The position numbers and the translations under genes are program-made. From the NCBI RefSeq assembly GCF_031344075.1, contig NZ_JAVJAN010000006.1, positions 1 to 64,000 on the forward strand: 64,000 nucleotides of DNA, written 5' to 3'. Numbering within the stretch: the first letter of the stretch is position 1; each line of letters opens with the position of its first letter. This document shows, piece after piece, positions 1-10,499 of this stretch. This DNA comes from Clostridium aquiflavi. GTDB lineage: Bacteria > Bacillota > Clostridia > Clostridiales > Clostridiaceae. The notes under the pieces are model-generated. The model saw nothing but the letters and a program-made list of their open reading frames with translations, was not told the DNA's origin and did no database searches.

Positions 1-78
1 AGTGGCTGAAGAGGCGCCCCTGCTAAGGGCGTAGGTCGGGCAACTGGCGCCCGGGTTCAAATCCCGGATTCTCCGCCA
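1..78 (+). tRNA. tRNA-Ser (GCT), 5' end cut by window edge
   Basis: The first bases are the 3' portion of a serine tRNA. The anticodon stem CGCCC/GGGCG encloses a loop carrying GCT, a long variable arm follows as in class II tRNAs, then the T arm GGTTCAAATCC, the 3' acceptor strand ATTCTCC, the discriminator G and an encoded CCA ending at 78. The 5' acceptor strand and the start of the D arm lie before the window. Confidence 0.93.
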
Positions 79-80
79 AA

Positions 81-110
81 ACACCTAGTATTTTTACTAG
101 GTGTTTTTTT
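81..110 (+). terminator. Intrinsic terminator of tRNA-Ser
   Basis: A perfect 10-bp stem, ACACCTAGTA with TACTAGGTGT, has a short T loop and is followed by a run of T. It starts three bases after the tRNA CCA. Confidence 0.9.
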
Positions 111-288
111 GTTGTATAAAATTATAGAGTTTATATAATTTGCAGGATTAATTAACTTTCTAATTTTAAGTTAGAAATAGATTATAAATATTTTTTTGAA
201 TTTAGATAGTAATATTTACAAATATGATGCAGCATTTTTATTAGAGATAGTATAATAATAATATAAGTAATTCTTAAGAAGGTGAACT

Positions 289-807
289 ATGCTTAAAGGG
301 GAAAAAGTTTATTTGAGATTAATGCAAGCTAGCGATATTAAACGATTATCTGATTTATCTAACGATTATGAGGTAAAAAAATATAATGATGAGATGTTAG
401 ATATTGATAAAAAAATTCATATTGATGAAGATTCAAGTAATGTTAGCATATGTAAAAGAAAAGCAGTAAGTATAATTAATAAGAAGAATGTTTTAGTAGG
501 ATTTATGACTTATAAACCAAATGATTATTGCAACAATGTTTATTCAATAGGTATTACTATAGGAAAAAAATATTGGAACAGAGGGTATGGTGAGGATTCT
601 ATAAAGACATTAATTAAGTATTTGTTTGATGATTTAAATGCAAAAAGAATACAATTAGAGGTTGCGGCAGAAAATATAAGAGCTATAAAATGTTATAAGA
701 AGTGTGGGTTTATTGAAGAGAAAATAAGAAAAGCTATATATTATATAGATGGAAAGTATACAGACATAATAATTATGGGCATTCTAAAAAAACAGAGGGC
801 TTTATAA
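289..807 (+). CDS. GNAT family N-acetyltransferase (RimJ/RimL-like)
   Basis: A 172-residue protein of the GNAT fold; RimJ/RimL-type members transfer acetyl from acetyl-CoA to an amine of a small molecule or protein N-terminus. The family's acetyl-CoA loop is visible as KKYWNRGYG at residues 93-101. The C-terminal motif AENIRAIKCYKKCGF spans 127-141, the usual place for the last helix and strand of the fold. AAGAAGG lies at a good distance before the ATG. It is monocistronic in appearance, 29 bases ahead of addB on the same strand. The substrate cannot be told from sequence. Confidence 0.88.
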   Translation: MLKGEKVYLRLMQASDIKRLSDLSNDYEVKKYNDEMLDIDKKIHIDEDSSNVSICKRKAVSIINKKNVLVGFMTYKPNDYCNNVYSIGITIGKKYWNRGYGEDSIKTLIKYLFDDLNAKRIQLEVAAENIRAIKCYKKCGFIEEKIRKAIYYIDGKYTDIIIMGILKKQRAL

Positions 808-835
808 ATTATTAAATAAAAATATAGGAGTAATT

Positions 836-3800
836 ATGAGTATAAGGTTTATTTATGGAAGAGCAGGTAGTGGAAAGAGTTCATTTTGTATAAATCAGAT
901 AAAAAAGTTAATAGATTTAGATAAAGAAAAGAAAATAATATTATTAGTTCCAGAACAGTATACTTTTACTACTGAAAATAAGGTTTTAAATAATATAGGT
1001 GAAAGAGCATTTTTAAATACTCATGTATTGAGCTTTAGAACTATGTGTCAAAAGGTATTTGAAGAATGTGGTGGAAGAGTAAAACAAATTATAAAAGACA
1101 CTGGTAAGCATATGTTAATTAACAAAGTATTAAATGAAAAGATAGATGATTTAAGCTATTTTAAAAAAATGTCTAGAGAACAAGGCTTTAATAATATAAT
1201 ATCTGAATTAATTACTGAATTTAAAAAATATAATATAGATATAGATGCTTTAAGAGATTTAACAGATAAAATAGATGATAATGAATTAGTTGAAAAGATA
1301 AGAGAATTATCTTTAATATACGAGGAGTTTAATGTAAAAATGCACAGCTCTTATATAGATACTGATGATGAGCTTACTTTATTAGCTAAAAAGTTGTTAG
1401 ATAATAACATTTATGCAAATAGCGAAATTTGGATAGATGAATTTACAACATTTACTCCTCAACAATTAGAGATTATAAGGATACTTTCTAAGACATCAGT
1501 GGTTAACATAACTTTTTGTATGGATAAAGTAGAAAATAGTGATGTTGAAGATATAACTAATGTATTTAGTAGTATTGAAAATACAGAAAATAGGTTGTTA
1601 AAGTTAATGGAGGAAAATAATATAGGTTATTTAAATCCTATTAATTTAAATTCTAAATTACCATATAGATTTAAAAATAGTGAAGAGTTAGCTCATATAG
1701 AAAAGTATTGTATAACATATCCATTTAAATCTTATAAGGGAAAAAATAAGGATGTAAGATTATACAAAGCAAATAACACCTATGATGAAATTGAAAAAGT
1801 AGCTCAGGATATAATTAGATTAGTAAGGGATAGAAATTATAGATTTAGAGATATATCTGTGGTGTGCAGAAATATAGAGGACTATAACAAGATAATTTCT
1901 GTTATTTTTAATGATTATGAAATACCATTTTTTATGGATCAAAAAATAAAATTATTAAATAACCCATTAATTATTTTAATAACTTCTGCATTTGAAGTTT
2001 TATTAAAAAATTGGTCATACGAAAGTGTATTTAAATACTTAAAGAGCGGATTAACAGGCTTTAATACTTATGATATTGATAGATTAGAAAACTTTGTATT
2101 AGAACATGGAATAAAGAGTTATAAATGGAATGAAGAAGAGATTAAAAAACTTAAAAATATAAGCATAGAAAATGGTGCTACTGAAGAAGAACTCACTATA
2201 TTCAATGTGATGGAAGAGGTGAGAAATTCTCTTATATCATTCCATAAATTAATAGAAGGTAAACATAATGTTAGAGATATATGTAAAGCTCTATATGAGT
2301 TTTTATTAAGTGTTAAAGCTTTTGAAAGAATAGATGAGTGGATTATTAAATTTGAAGAATTAAAGCTAGAAGATAAGGTGAAGGAATATAAACAAGTTGA
2401 ATCTATAGTAATAGATATATTAGATCAAGCTGTAGAAGTTATGGGATCTGATGTAGTAGATACTTTTGAATTTTTTAAAATATTAAATTCTGGTTTTGAA
2501 AATGAAGAAATAGGTGTTATACCAGTAGCTTTAGACCAAGTTAATGTTGGAGATATAGCTAGAATAAAAGGTAGAGAAGTAAAGGCATTATATATAGTTG
2601 GAATTAATGATGGGATATTGCCAGCTGCACATAAAGACGAGGGAATTCTATCAGATAGAGATAGAATTGAACTTAAAGAGTTTGGAGTAGTATTAGCAGC
2701 TGATGGTAGAAGCAAAGCTTTTGAGGAGCAGTTTGTAGTGTATACGGCATTAACAATCGCCAGTGAATATTTAATGCTATCATATCCTATGGCAGACTTT
2801 GAAGGTAAATCTTTAAGACCATCTATAATAATATCCAGAATAAAGAAAATATTGCCTAATTTAGTTGAGGAAAGTTCTTTATATGATTTAAGCAAAAGAA
2901 ATGATCATTTTAATAAAGTTATTTCTCCAATACCAACTTTTAATGAATTAATATTTGCATTAAGAAGAGAGCTAGAGGATGAAGAGATAGATGAGGAGTA
3001 TTGGGGAGAAGTATATAATTGGTTTAAAGAAAATGAAGATTTTAAATGGAAAATAGAAAATACATTTAAAGGGCTTAGATATTCTAACACAGGAGAAAAG
3101 GTGTCTAGAAATAAATTACTTTCCCTTTATAAAAATGATTTAGGAAAGTTATCCTTTAGTGTGTCTAGATTGGAGAAGTATGCAGAATGTCCATTTTCAT
3201 ATTTCATTCAATATGGATTGAAGGCTAAAAATCGTAAGGTATATGAATTTACTCCACCTGATTTAGGATCATTTGTACATGATATTTTAGATTCATTTAC
3301 TAATAAAGTAAAGAAAGAAAAGATTGCGTGGTCAGATCTTGATATGATAAAGTGCAAAAATATAGTGTCTGAATTAATTGATACTAAGTTAAAAGAAGAT
3401 AGCGGATCTATATTAAATAGCACTAATAAATATAAGTACTTTTCAAAGAGATTTAAGAGAGTTATATCTAAATCAGTATCTGTTATATCAGAACAAATGA
3501 GAAGAGGGGAATTTGAGGTATTTAATAATGAATTTTCTTTTGGAAGTTATAATGACGGAGAAGCTATTGTGCTAGAGTTGCCATCTAACGAAAAGGTATA
3601 TTTAAATGGAAGAATTGATAGAATAGATACTTTAGATTTAGAAGGAAGTACGTATCTCAGAATTGTAGATTATAAAACAGGAAATAAACATTTTGATTTA
3701 AATCAATTTTATTATGGGCTTCAAATGCAATTGTTGGTTTATTTAGATGCATTACTAAAAAACTCTGAGTATATATTAAAAAAACAAGCCTTACCTGGAG

Positions 3801-4294
3801 CAGTACTATATTTCAGAGTTGATGACCCTATAATAAAAACTAAAGGCGACATAACTACTGAAGAATTAGAAAAAGAAGTTTTAAGTAATTTAAAGATGAA
3901 TGGATTAATATTAAAAGATGCTAAAGTGGTTAAAGCTATGGATAGAGGTATTGAAACAGATGGGTATTCATTAGTTATTCCAGCTGCATTGAAGAAAGAT
4001 GGCGATTTTAAAGCTGGTAGCGAAGTAGTGACTGAAGAACAATTTAATTTACTTAGAGAGTATGTAAATAAGAAAATGATTGATTTATGTGAAGATATGT
4101 TATGTGGAGACATAAAGATTCAGCCAACAAAGGATTCTGATGGTAGTCATTGTGAATTTTGTGATTTCTCATCTATATGCCAATTCGATAGTAGCATAGA
4201 AGATAATAAATATAAAATTATAATGAAAAAATCTAAGGATGAAATTTGGAATAACATAAGGGATGAATTAAGTGATGATAAAAAAGAAAATTAG
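836..4294 (+). CDS. addB: ATP-dependent helicase/nuclease subunit B
   Basis: AddB is the B subunit of AddAB, the Gram-positive counterpart of RecBCD, which resects double-strand breaks for RecA loading. The protein has 1152 residues, close to the roughly 1160 of the Bacillus protein. A Walker A motif, GRAGSGKS, occupies residues 8-15. The C-terminal RecB-type nuclease shows GRIDRID and IVDYKTGNK (around 920-950). The four cysteines of the Fe-S staple are present: one near residue 784 (AECPFSYF) and three with spacing C-x2-C-x5-C near 1106-1115. AGGAG precedes the ATG, and addA follows 25 bases after the stop, so the two form an operon. Confidence 0.97.
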   Translation: MSIRFIYGRAGSGKSSFCINQIKKLIDLDKEKKIILLVPEQYTFTTENKVLNNIGERAFLNTHVLSFRTMCQKVFEECGGRVKQIIKDTGKHMLINKVLNEKIDDLSYFKKMSREQGFNNIISELITEFKKYNIDIDALRDLTDKIDDNELVEKIRELSLIYEEFNVKMHSSYIDTDDELTLLAKKLLDNNIYANSEIWIDEFTTFTPQQLEIIRILSKTSVVNITFCMDKVENSDVEDITNVFSSIENTENRLLKLMEENNIGYLNPINLNSKLPYRFKNSEELAHIEKYCITYPFKSYKGKNKDVRLYKANNTYDEIEKVAQDIIRLVRDRNYRFRDISVVCRNIEDYNKIISVIFNDYEIPFFMDQKIKLLNNPLIILITSAFEVLLKNWSYESVFKYLKSGLTGFNTYDIDRLENFVLEHGIKSYKWNEEEIKKLKNISIENGATEEELTIFNVMEEVRNSLISFHKLIEGKHNVRDICKALYEFLLSVKAFERIDEWIIKFEELKLEDKVKEYKQVESIVIDILDQAVEVMGSDVVDTFEFFKILNSGFENEEIGVIPVALDQVNVGDIARIKGREVKALYIVGINDGILPAAHKDEGILSDRDRIELKEFGVVLAADGRSKAFEEQFVVYTALTIASEYLMLSYPMADFEGKSLRPSIIISRIKKILPNLVEESSLYDLSKRNDHFNKVISPIPTFNELIFALRRELEDEEIDEEYWGEVYNWFKENEDFKWKIENTFKGLRYSNTGEKVSRNKLLSLYKNDLGKLSFSVSRLEKYAECPFSYFIQYGLKAKNRKVYEFTPPDLGSFVHDILDSFTNKVKKEKIAWSDLDMIKCKNIVSELIDTKLKEDSGSILNSTNKYKYFSKRFKRVISKSVSVISEQMRRGEFEVFNNEFSFGSYNDGEAIVLELPSNEKVYLNGRIDRIDTLDLEGSTYLRIVDYKTGNKHFDLNQFYYGLQMQLLVYLDALLKNSEYILKKQALPGAVLYFRVDDPIIKTKGDITTEELEKEVLSNLKMNGLILKDAKVVKAMDRGIETDGYSLVIPAALKKDGDFKAGSEVVTEEQFNLLREYVNKKMIDLCEDMLCGDIKIQPTKDSDGSHCEFCDFSSICQFDSSIEDNKYKIIMKKSKDEIWNNIRDELSDDKKEN

Positions 4295-4319
4295 CTATTT
4301 AGATAGGAGATATTAATTT

Positions 4320-7300
4320 ATGAGTGGAACAAAATGGACTGAGGAACAGCTAAGTGCTATTACAACAAGAGATTGTAATCTATTAGTTGCAGCAGCAGCA
4401 GGTTCTGGAAAAACAGCCGTATTGGTAGAAAGAATTATAAAAATAATTACAAATGAAGAAAATCCTATAGATATTGATAAACTTTTAGTTGTTACATTTA
4501 CAAGTGCAGCAGCTGCTGAGATGAGAGAAAGAATAGCTAATGCCATATCAAAAAAATTAGATGAAACTCCAACTTCTAAAAACCTTCAAAAGCAATTGAC
4601 TTTATTAAATAGGTCTAACATTATGACTATTCATTCTTTTTGTTTAGGTGTAATAAAAAATAATTTTCATAAGATAGACTTAGATCCATCTTTTAGAATA
4701 TGTGATCAAACAGAAGGTATACTTTTAAAGATGGAAATAATAGATGAATTATTTGATGACAAATATGATGAAGAAAATCAGGAATTTATAAAATTTATTG
4801 AGGCATTTAGTAGTTATAAAAGTGATAATGCGTTAAAAGAATTAGTTTTAAGCTTATATAATTTTACAATGGCAGGACCATGGCCTAAAAAATGGCTAAA
4901 GGATGCTTCAGAGGATTTTGATATAAAAACATTACAAGAGTTAGATGAAAGTAAGTGGGTAAGTGTATTAAAAGAAAGTATAAAAATAGAACTAGATGGA
5001 TATATAAAAATGATGCAAAAGGCAATTGAATTAATAAATGAAACTGATGGATTGGAACCTTATTTTGAGGGATTTAGCAGTGAGTTAGATTTAATAGTTA
5101 ATGCTTATAATAATGTTGAATCTAGTTTAAATGACTTATATAATTCATTAAGTTTAATAACTTTTAATAGATTAAAGACTATCAAGAAGAATACTGTAAG
5201 TGATGAAAATATACAAAATCTAGTTAAGCAAATTAGAGATCAAGTTAAAAAGAAAATATCAGCATTAATTGAGGGAACTTTTATAGCATCTCCAGATAAA
5301 ATGCTTGATAATATAATAAAATCTTATCCATATATAAATCAATTAACAGAGCTTACTTCAGAATTTATAGATAGATTTAATGCTAAGAAGAAAGAAAAGA
5401 ATATATTAGATTTTAATGATTTGGAACATTTATGTTTAAAGATTTTAATTGAGGAGAATGAGGAAAATCAAATAGTACCATCAACAATAGCACAAAAGTT
5501 TAAAGATTATTTTGAAGAGGTACTTGTAGATGAATACCAAGATTCTAATAATGTTCAAGAAGCAATAATAGAATTAGTATCAAGAAAAAATTCTTATAAT
5601 CCTAATGTATTTATGGTTGGTGATGTAAAACAAAGTATATATAAATTTAGGCAAGCAAAACCAGAACTATTTATTGATAAATATAATAGCTATTCATTGG
5701 ATAAAGGCATTAATAGAAAAATTCAACTTTATAAGAATTTTAGAAGCAGAGAAGAAGTTATAAATGGTGTTAATTATATATTTAAATCAGTTATGTCTAA
5801 GACTGTAGGTGAATTAGAATATACTGATGTTGAAGCTTTAAATTTAGGTGCAAGTTATCCTGAAAAGAAAAATGATGATGATATAATTGGTGGTCCAATT
5901 GAGGTTCATATTTTAGATAGAAGTGATAATAAAGAAGAAAATGATGACTCTAAATTACAGGTGGAAGAAGAAGAAATCGGTGACGTAAATTTAGAAGCAA
6001 GAATTATAGTAAAGAGAATCAATGAATTGATTTCTAAAAAAGATGGAAGTAAGTTTAAAGTGCTTGATAAAGATACAGGTGAATATAGAGACTTAAAATA
6101 TAAGGATATAGTAATTCTATTAAGAGCAACTAAAAACTGGTCAGAAGTGCTATTAGACGAATTAGGATTAGCAGGGATACCTGTCTATGCGGATACAGGA
6201 TCAGGGTATTTTGAATCAATTGAAATAAGGACCATTATGTCATTATTAAAAGTAATAGATAATCCTATGCAAGATGTACCTATGCTTTCATTATTGATTT
6301 CACCTATTATAGGATTAAGTGCAGAGGAACTTAGTGATATTAGACTTATAGATAAAGAAAAGTATTTTTATGAAAATATAATTAAGATTACTGAGGAAAA
6401 ATTAATTTCAAAAGAACTTCAAGAAAAATGTGAATATATATTAACTAGCATTGATAAATGGAGAAAAAAATCAATATATATGCCTATAGATGAATTTATT
6501 TGGTATTTATACATGGATACAGCTTATTATGGGTATGTAGGTGCAATGCCAAATGGAGTTCTAAGACAAGCAAATTTAAAGATACTATTTCAAAGAGCAA
6601 GACAGTTTTCAGATACTAGTTTTAAAGGACTATTTAATTTTATTAATTTCATAAATAAATTAACTAAATCATCAGGTGATATGGGAAGTGCCAAGATTTT
6701 AGGTGAAAATGAAGATGTTGTTAGAATTATGAGTATTCATAAAAGTAAGGGGTTAGAATTCCCAGTTGTATTTTTAGCTGGATGTGGTAAGAATTTTAAC
6801 TTAATGGATTTAAATAATAAGATACTTTATCATGAAGAATTAGGATTAGGTCCTGAATATATTAATTTAGAAAATAGAACTAGTATTACAACTTTACCTA
6901 AAGAAGCAATTAAAAAAAGAATGAAATTAGAAACATTATCTGAAGAAATGAGAGTACTATATGTTGCATTTACTAGAGCTAAGGAAAAATTAATTATAAC
7001 AGGAGCAGTAAGAAATGCAGAAAAATCTATTGAAAAGTGGATTAACTCAGCAGTTTTAGATAAGGATGTTGTATTACCTTATGAGATATCAAAAGGTAAA
7101 TCGTATTTAGATTGGATTGGTATGGCTTTATGCAAGCATAAAGATGGTGAAATCCTTAGAAAGAAATTAGGATTTTCTAGTGAAATGTGTAAAGATGACT
7201 TATCAAGATGGAGAATCAACATATGGAACAAACATGAATTAGATATGTATGATGAACTAGATGAAAATCAAGAGGAAGAGGATATTAAAATTTCAATTTT

Positions 7301-8054
7301 AGATAAAGATGTAAATAAAAAGGTTAAAAGTGAAGTTTATAGAAGATTAGGTTATGAGTATGAATTTAAAGAATCAACTAAGCTTACTAGTAATATATCT
7401 GTGTCTGATTTAAAAAGAAGAAATATGGACGATAATATTGATACCCTTGAGATATTTGATTTAGAAGAAGAGGATAATAAAAATAAAGATATAATAACTC
7501 CTAAATTTCTTCAAGAAGAAAAAGGAATATCAGCAGCAGAAAGAGGAACAGCTATCCATTTTGCAATGAAAAAAATAGATTTTAGTAAAGTTGGAACATT
7601 AGAAGAAATAAAGGGACAGCTAAACAACTTATATGATGAGGAGTTTATATTACAGGAAGAATATAGCTCAATTAATCCATATAAGATATTAAGTTTCTTT
7701 AAAAGCAATTTAGGTAAGAAAATCCTTGATGTATATAATAAGGGTGGCAAAGTTTATAGAGAAGTTCCATTCTATACTGAAATAAGTAGTTTGGAATTAG
7801 ACGAATCTTTACCACAAAAGTACGCTAATGAAAAAATAAGATTACAAGGTATAATAGATTGTTTCTTTAAATGTGATGATGAAATAATTTTGTTGGATTA
7901 CAAAACAGATTATGTAGAAAATGAAAAAGAATTTAAAGAAAAATATAAAAGTCAATTATTATATTATAGTGAAGCAATATTTAAAATGACAGGAAAGAAA
8001 GTTGATAAAAAATATCTATATTCATTCTATTTAGAGAAAGAAATTTTAATATAG
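4320..8054 (+). CDS. addA: ATP-dependent helicase/nuclease subunit A
   Basis: AddA is the UvrD/Rep-type helicase plus nuclease subunit that pairs with AddB. Length is 1244 residues, full for the family. Superfamily 1 motifs run in order: Q motif WTEEQLSAI (6-14), Walker A AAAAGSGKT (24-32), Walker B VDEYQD (about 403), GDVKQSIYKFR (about 433), IHKSKGLEFPVVF (about 805) and LYVAFTRAKEKL (about 880). The C-terminal nuclease has GTAIHFAMK near 1077 and LLDYKTDYV near 1190, so both nuclease domains of the complex look active. It sits in an operon directly after addB. Confidence 0.97.
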   Translation: MSGTKWTEEQLSAITTRDCNLLVAAAAGSGKTAVLVERIIKIITNEENPIDIDKLLVVTFTSAAAAEMRERIANAISKKLDETPTSKNLQKQLTLLNRSNIMTIHSFCLGVIKNNFHKIDLDPSFRICDQTEGILLKMEIIDELFDDKYDEENQEFIKFIEAFSSYKSDNALKELVLSLYNFTMAGPWPKKWLKDASEDFDIKTLQELDESKWVSVLKESIKIELDGYIKMMQKAIELINETDGLEPYFEGFSSELDLIVNAYNNVESSLNDLYNSLSLITFNRLKTIKKNTVSDENIQNLVKQIRDQVKKKISALIEGTFIASPDKMLDNIIKSYPYINQLTELTSEFIDRFNAKKKEKNILDFNDLEHLCLKILIEENEENQIVPSTIAQKFKDYFEEVLVDEYQDSNNVQEAIIELVSRKNSYNPNVFMVGDVKQSIYKFRQAKPELFIDKYNSYSLDKGINRKIQLYKNFRSREEVINGVNYIFKSVMSKTVGELEYTDVEALNLGASYPEKKNDDDIIGGPIEVHILDRSDNKEENDDSKLQVEEEEIGDVNLEARIIVKRINELISKKDGSKFKVLDKDTGEYRDLKYKDIVILLRATKNWSEVLLDELGLAGIPVYADTGSGYFESIEIRTIMSLLKVIDNPMQDVPMLSLLISPIIGLSAEELSDIRLIDKEKYFYENIIKITEEKLISKELQEKCEYILTSIDKWRKKSIYMPIDEFIWYLYMDTAYYGYVGAMPNGVLRQANLKILFQRARQFSDTSFKGLFNFINFINKLTKSSGDMGSAKILGENEDVVRIMSIHKSKGLEFPVVFLAGCGKNFNLMDLNNKILYHEELGLGPEYINLENRTSITTLPKEAIKKRMKLETLSEEMRVLYVAFTRAKEKLIITGAVRNAEKSIEKWINSAVLDKDVVLPYEISKGKSYLDWIGMALCKHKDGEILRKKLGFSSEMCKDDLSRWRINIWNKHELDMYDELDENQEEEDIKISILDKDVNKKVKSEVYRRLGYEYEFKESTKLTSNISVSDLKRRNMDDNIDTLEIFDLEEEDNKNKDIITPKFLQEEKGISAAERGTAIHFAMKKIDFSKVGTLEEIKGQLNNLYDEEFILQEEYSSINPYKILSFFKSNLGKKILDVYNKGGKVYREVPFYTEISSLELDESLPQKYANEKIRLQGIIDCFFKCDDEIILLDYKTDYVENEKEFKEKYKSQLLYYSEAIFKMTGKKVDKKYLYSFYLEKEILI

Positions 8055-8250
8055 AAATTGTCATAAGCGTATTGAGTTTATAAAGTAGTTTCTATTTCAA
8101 GGACATGGATAAGTAACTAAAAGTTGATTTCTGTATTGTACAGGTGTAAGCAAATATAGATAAAATTTCAAAAGATAAAAAACTACATTATAATATAATT
8201 GTCTTTTGAACATATAAACAGATTTTGAATAAAGAATTTAGATAAAAAAC

Positions 8251-8300
8251 AAGTAAGTGTCTTAAATGTATGGGTAATTATAATTAAGACACTTACTTTT
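8251..8300. terminator. Bidirectional terminator between addA and the L,D-transpeptidase gene
   Basis: A 15-bp perfect stem pairs AAGTAAGTGTCTTAA (8251-8265) with its complement (8284-8298), flanked by A and T runs on either side. It serves convergent transcripts. The rest of 8055-8325 holds a weaker inverted repeat, TTCAAAAGA/TCTTTTGAA (8167-8210), and nothing coding. Confidence 0.85.
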
Positions 8301-8325
8301 CTATATTTATTGGGGGGATAATTAG

Positions 8326-9477
8326 CTATTTAATTATGATTTTTGTATCTCTTGGGATGTTATCATATATCCATTTAGCATCGCTTAATGCTAATCTTAT
8401 ACATCCATGTGATGATTTTTTGTTTAAAGTAGTATCTACTACTGTAGTTTTATCCTGAGCATATGGAACTGAGTGAAATAATATATCACCATCAATTTGA
8501 GTCCAATACTTTCCACCTTGTTTAAACTTATCTGAGAAGAACCATTCACCTTTTTCTTTAATAGAAAAAGCACCACAAGGAGTTGGCTCGGAATCTATTC
8601 CAGTAGAACAAGAAAATGTTTTATCTAAATCCCATTTATTTGATTTACCTTTATAAATATAAGTTTTTTGATTGTTTATATCTATAAAAATTAAATAAGG
8701 GGTATTACTAACTAAATTTAATGTATTTATGTTTTGTGAAGAAATATTATTTATATAATAATCTGATACTGTTTTTGAATCAGCAGTTTTATCTAAATAT
8801 TGTTGTTTACTAGATTTAATTTCAGCAATTTTTGTTTTTATATCTTCGTCATCATTTAGAACAGAAGGAATATTAGATATTTGATTTAATGCCTGACTAT
8901 AATAATCGTTAGAACATAATTCATCACATTTAGCGAATAGCTCTTCTTTAATTTGATTCTTGGCTTTCCTTAAGTAAATTAATGATTCATTGTAATTTAA
9001 ATCTAAGGGAGATAAATTTGAAAAGTTAGTTATAGCTTCATAATATTCTTTGTTATTAAAATGTTCTATTCCATTAGAATAGTTGTTTATTGAATCTTGA
9101 AGACTAGAGACAGAATTAACTAATTCTATCACTTCGCTTGAATTAAAACCATATCTATTTATTTCATTAACTTTTATTAAAATTTCTTCTTCATTTAATT
9201 TAGAGGTTTCTAAATATTGCTTCAATGTAGTTATATTATCTGAAAAATATTTTTTTAAATCTCTCTTTAGCATTAAGTTTTTAAAAGGATTTAAATTTTC
9301 TTGGGTTAATAAAATATTATTAGCCTGAGAAAACTTGTTACCATCAAAATTTATCTTAAAATTATTAACTAATTTTTTATACTGATAACCTTGAAATAGT
9401 GTAGTTAATGTAATTAGTGTAAATAATAAGATATATATAATGGATTTATTTATATGAATATTTTTATTGATTTTCAA
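8326..9477 (-). CDS. L,D-transpeptidase (YkuD domain) with N-terminal membrane anchor
   Basis: A 383-residue protein likely to make 3-3 peptidoglycan cross-links or attach proteins to the wall. One hydrophobic segment near residues 12-30 anchors it outside the membrane. A middle helical region of about 200 residues (30-240) resembles tandem helical repeats. The C-terminal YkuD catalytic domain carries His335 (FHSVPY) and the signature SHGCIRL with catalytic Cys359. The family is usually resistant to most penicillins but sensitive to carbapenems. It is transcribed alone on the minus strand. The start has a moderate AGGAGG-like site (AATAGGAGG on the coding strand). Confidence 0.93.
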   Translation of the reverse strand: MKINKNIHINKSIIYILLFTLITLTTLFQGYQYKKLVNNFKINFDGNKFSQANNILLTQENLNPFKNLMLKRDLKKYFSDNITTLKQYLETSKLNEEEILIKVNEINRYGFNSSEVIELVNSVSSLQDSINNYSNGIEHFNNKEYYEAITNFSNLSPLDLNYNESLIYLRKAKNQIKEELFAKCDELCSNDYYSQALNQISNIPSVLNDDEDIKTKIAEIKSSKQQYLDKTADSKTVSDYYINNISSQNINTLNLVSNTPYLIFIDINNQKTYIYKGKSNKWDLDKTFSCSTGIDSEPTPCGAFSIKEKGEWFFSDKFKQGGKYWTQIDGDILFHSVPYAQDKTTVVDTTLNKKSSHGCIRLALSDAKWIYDNIPRDTKIIIK

Positions 9478-9633
9478 AACATACCTCCTATTTTTATCTA
9501 AAAATAAAATATACTTTTTTTATTATGAACATAAATTACTAATAATAAACATTTATATTTTATAAAATAGGAAGTATATGTTAATATATTTATTAATGAC
9601 GTTCTTATTTAAAAAAGGATATTGGAGGAAATG

Positions 9634-10443
9634 ATGAATAAAACAGATAATTTTTTTAAGAAATTTATTAATTGTATTTATAATTTAAAAGCATTAGTAA
9701 CATATCCTAAATACGGAATATGGAAGGCTATATTATATGTATTATTAATGAGCACTCTTTTAGGCGGAATAAGAGGAATAACTATTGGATATAGAATAGA
9801 CAAGGAATTAAATAATTTAAGTACAATACTGCAAAATGATGAATATAAATTTAATATAGAAGAAGGTATATTACATACGAAAAATTCACCATTAAAGGTA
9901 GAGGGAACGTCTAGTTTAATATATATTGATGAAAATAAAAGCTTGAGCGAAATTGATGGTTTAAGAGATACAACAATTCAGAATGATAACAACATATTAT
10001 TTTTAAAAGATGGGATATATTTAGAAATAGGAGCTTATAAACAGCAAGCAGATTATAAAGATTTAATAGGTGACAATAAATTAGATAATAAGATTTTATT
10101 TGAAGAATTATCATATGTACTAAAAATAGTAGTAGCTATTGTAATTTTGTATACGATATTATTTACATTTATCAACATATTAATAAATTGTTTATTTGCA
10201 ACCGCTTTTGCATCATTTGCATTGATAATTATGAGAGTATTTATGAAATATAGCATATTATATTCATTAAGTTTATATGCATGTACATTACCATTTATAT
10301 TTCAAATTATATTACAAACTATTTTTCCAAATATAAATTTAGATACGATGTTTATAGTTGGCACATTAGTATATGTAATATTTATACTTAAGTATATAAA
10401 AGATGAAATGATAAAAACTAAATTAAATAAAGACGGAATGTAA
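9634..10443 (+). CDS. DUF1189 family membrane protein
   Basis: A 269-residue integral membrane protein of the DUF1189 family, which has no assigned reaction. One membrane helix lies near the N-terminus (about 30-48), followed by an extracytoplasmic stretch of roughly 110 residues, then a cluster of three or four helices in the C-terminal half. I start it at the ATG at 9634 because GGAGG (9624-9628) is properly spaced for it; the open frame extends upstream to a TTG at 9622, which overlaps the ribosome binding site. It is monocistronic with its own terminator. Confidence 0.8.
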   Translation: MNKTDNFFKKFINCIYNLKALVTYPKYGIWKAILYVLLMSTLLGGIRGITIGYRIDKELNNLSTILQNDEYKFNIEEGILHTKNSPLKVEGTSSLIYIDENKSLSEIDGLRDTTIQNDNNILFLKDGIYLEIGAYKQQADYKDLIGDNKLDNKILFEELSYVLKIVVAIVILYTILFTFINILINCLFATAFASFALIIMRVFMKYSILYSLSLYACTLPFIFQIILQTIFPNINLDTMFIVGTLVYVIFILKYIKDEMIKTKLNKDGM

Positions 10444-10444
10444 T

Positions 10445-10491
10445 AAAGGATATATCATTAAGTTTTAACCACTTAATGATATATCCTTTTT
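10445..10491. terminator. Bidirectional terminator
   Basis: A long stem of about 18 bp, AAAGGATATATCATTAAG with its complement, has A and T runs on both sides. It separates the convergent DUF1189 and symporter genes. Confidence 0.88.
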
Positions 10492-10499
10492 ATTTATAT

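Noticed and set aside
2425..2895. Minus-strand open frames within addB, such as 2425-2895 and 3739-4113
   Set aside because: They lie wholly inside a long, motif-confirmed gene on the other strand, have no ribosome binding site and show no domain.
8167..8210. Inverted repeat TTCAAAAGA/TCTTTTGAA after addA as a terminator
   Set aside because: The loop is long (26 bases) and there is no T tract; a much stronger terminator follows at 8251.
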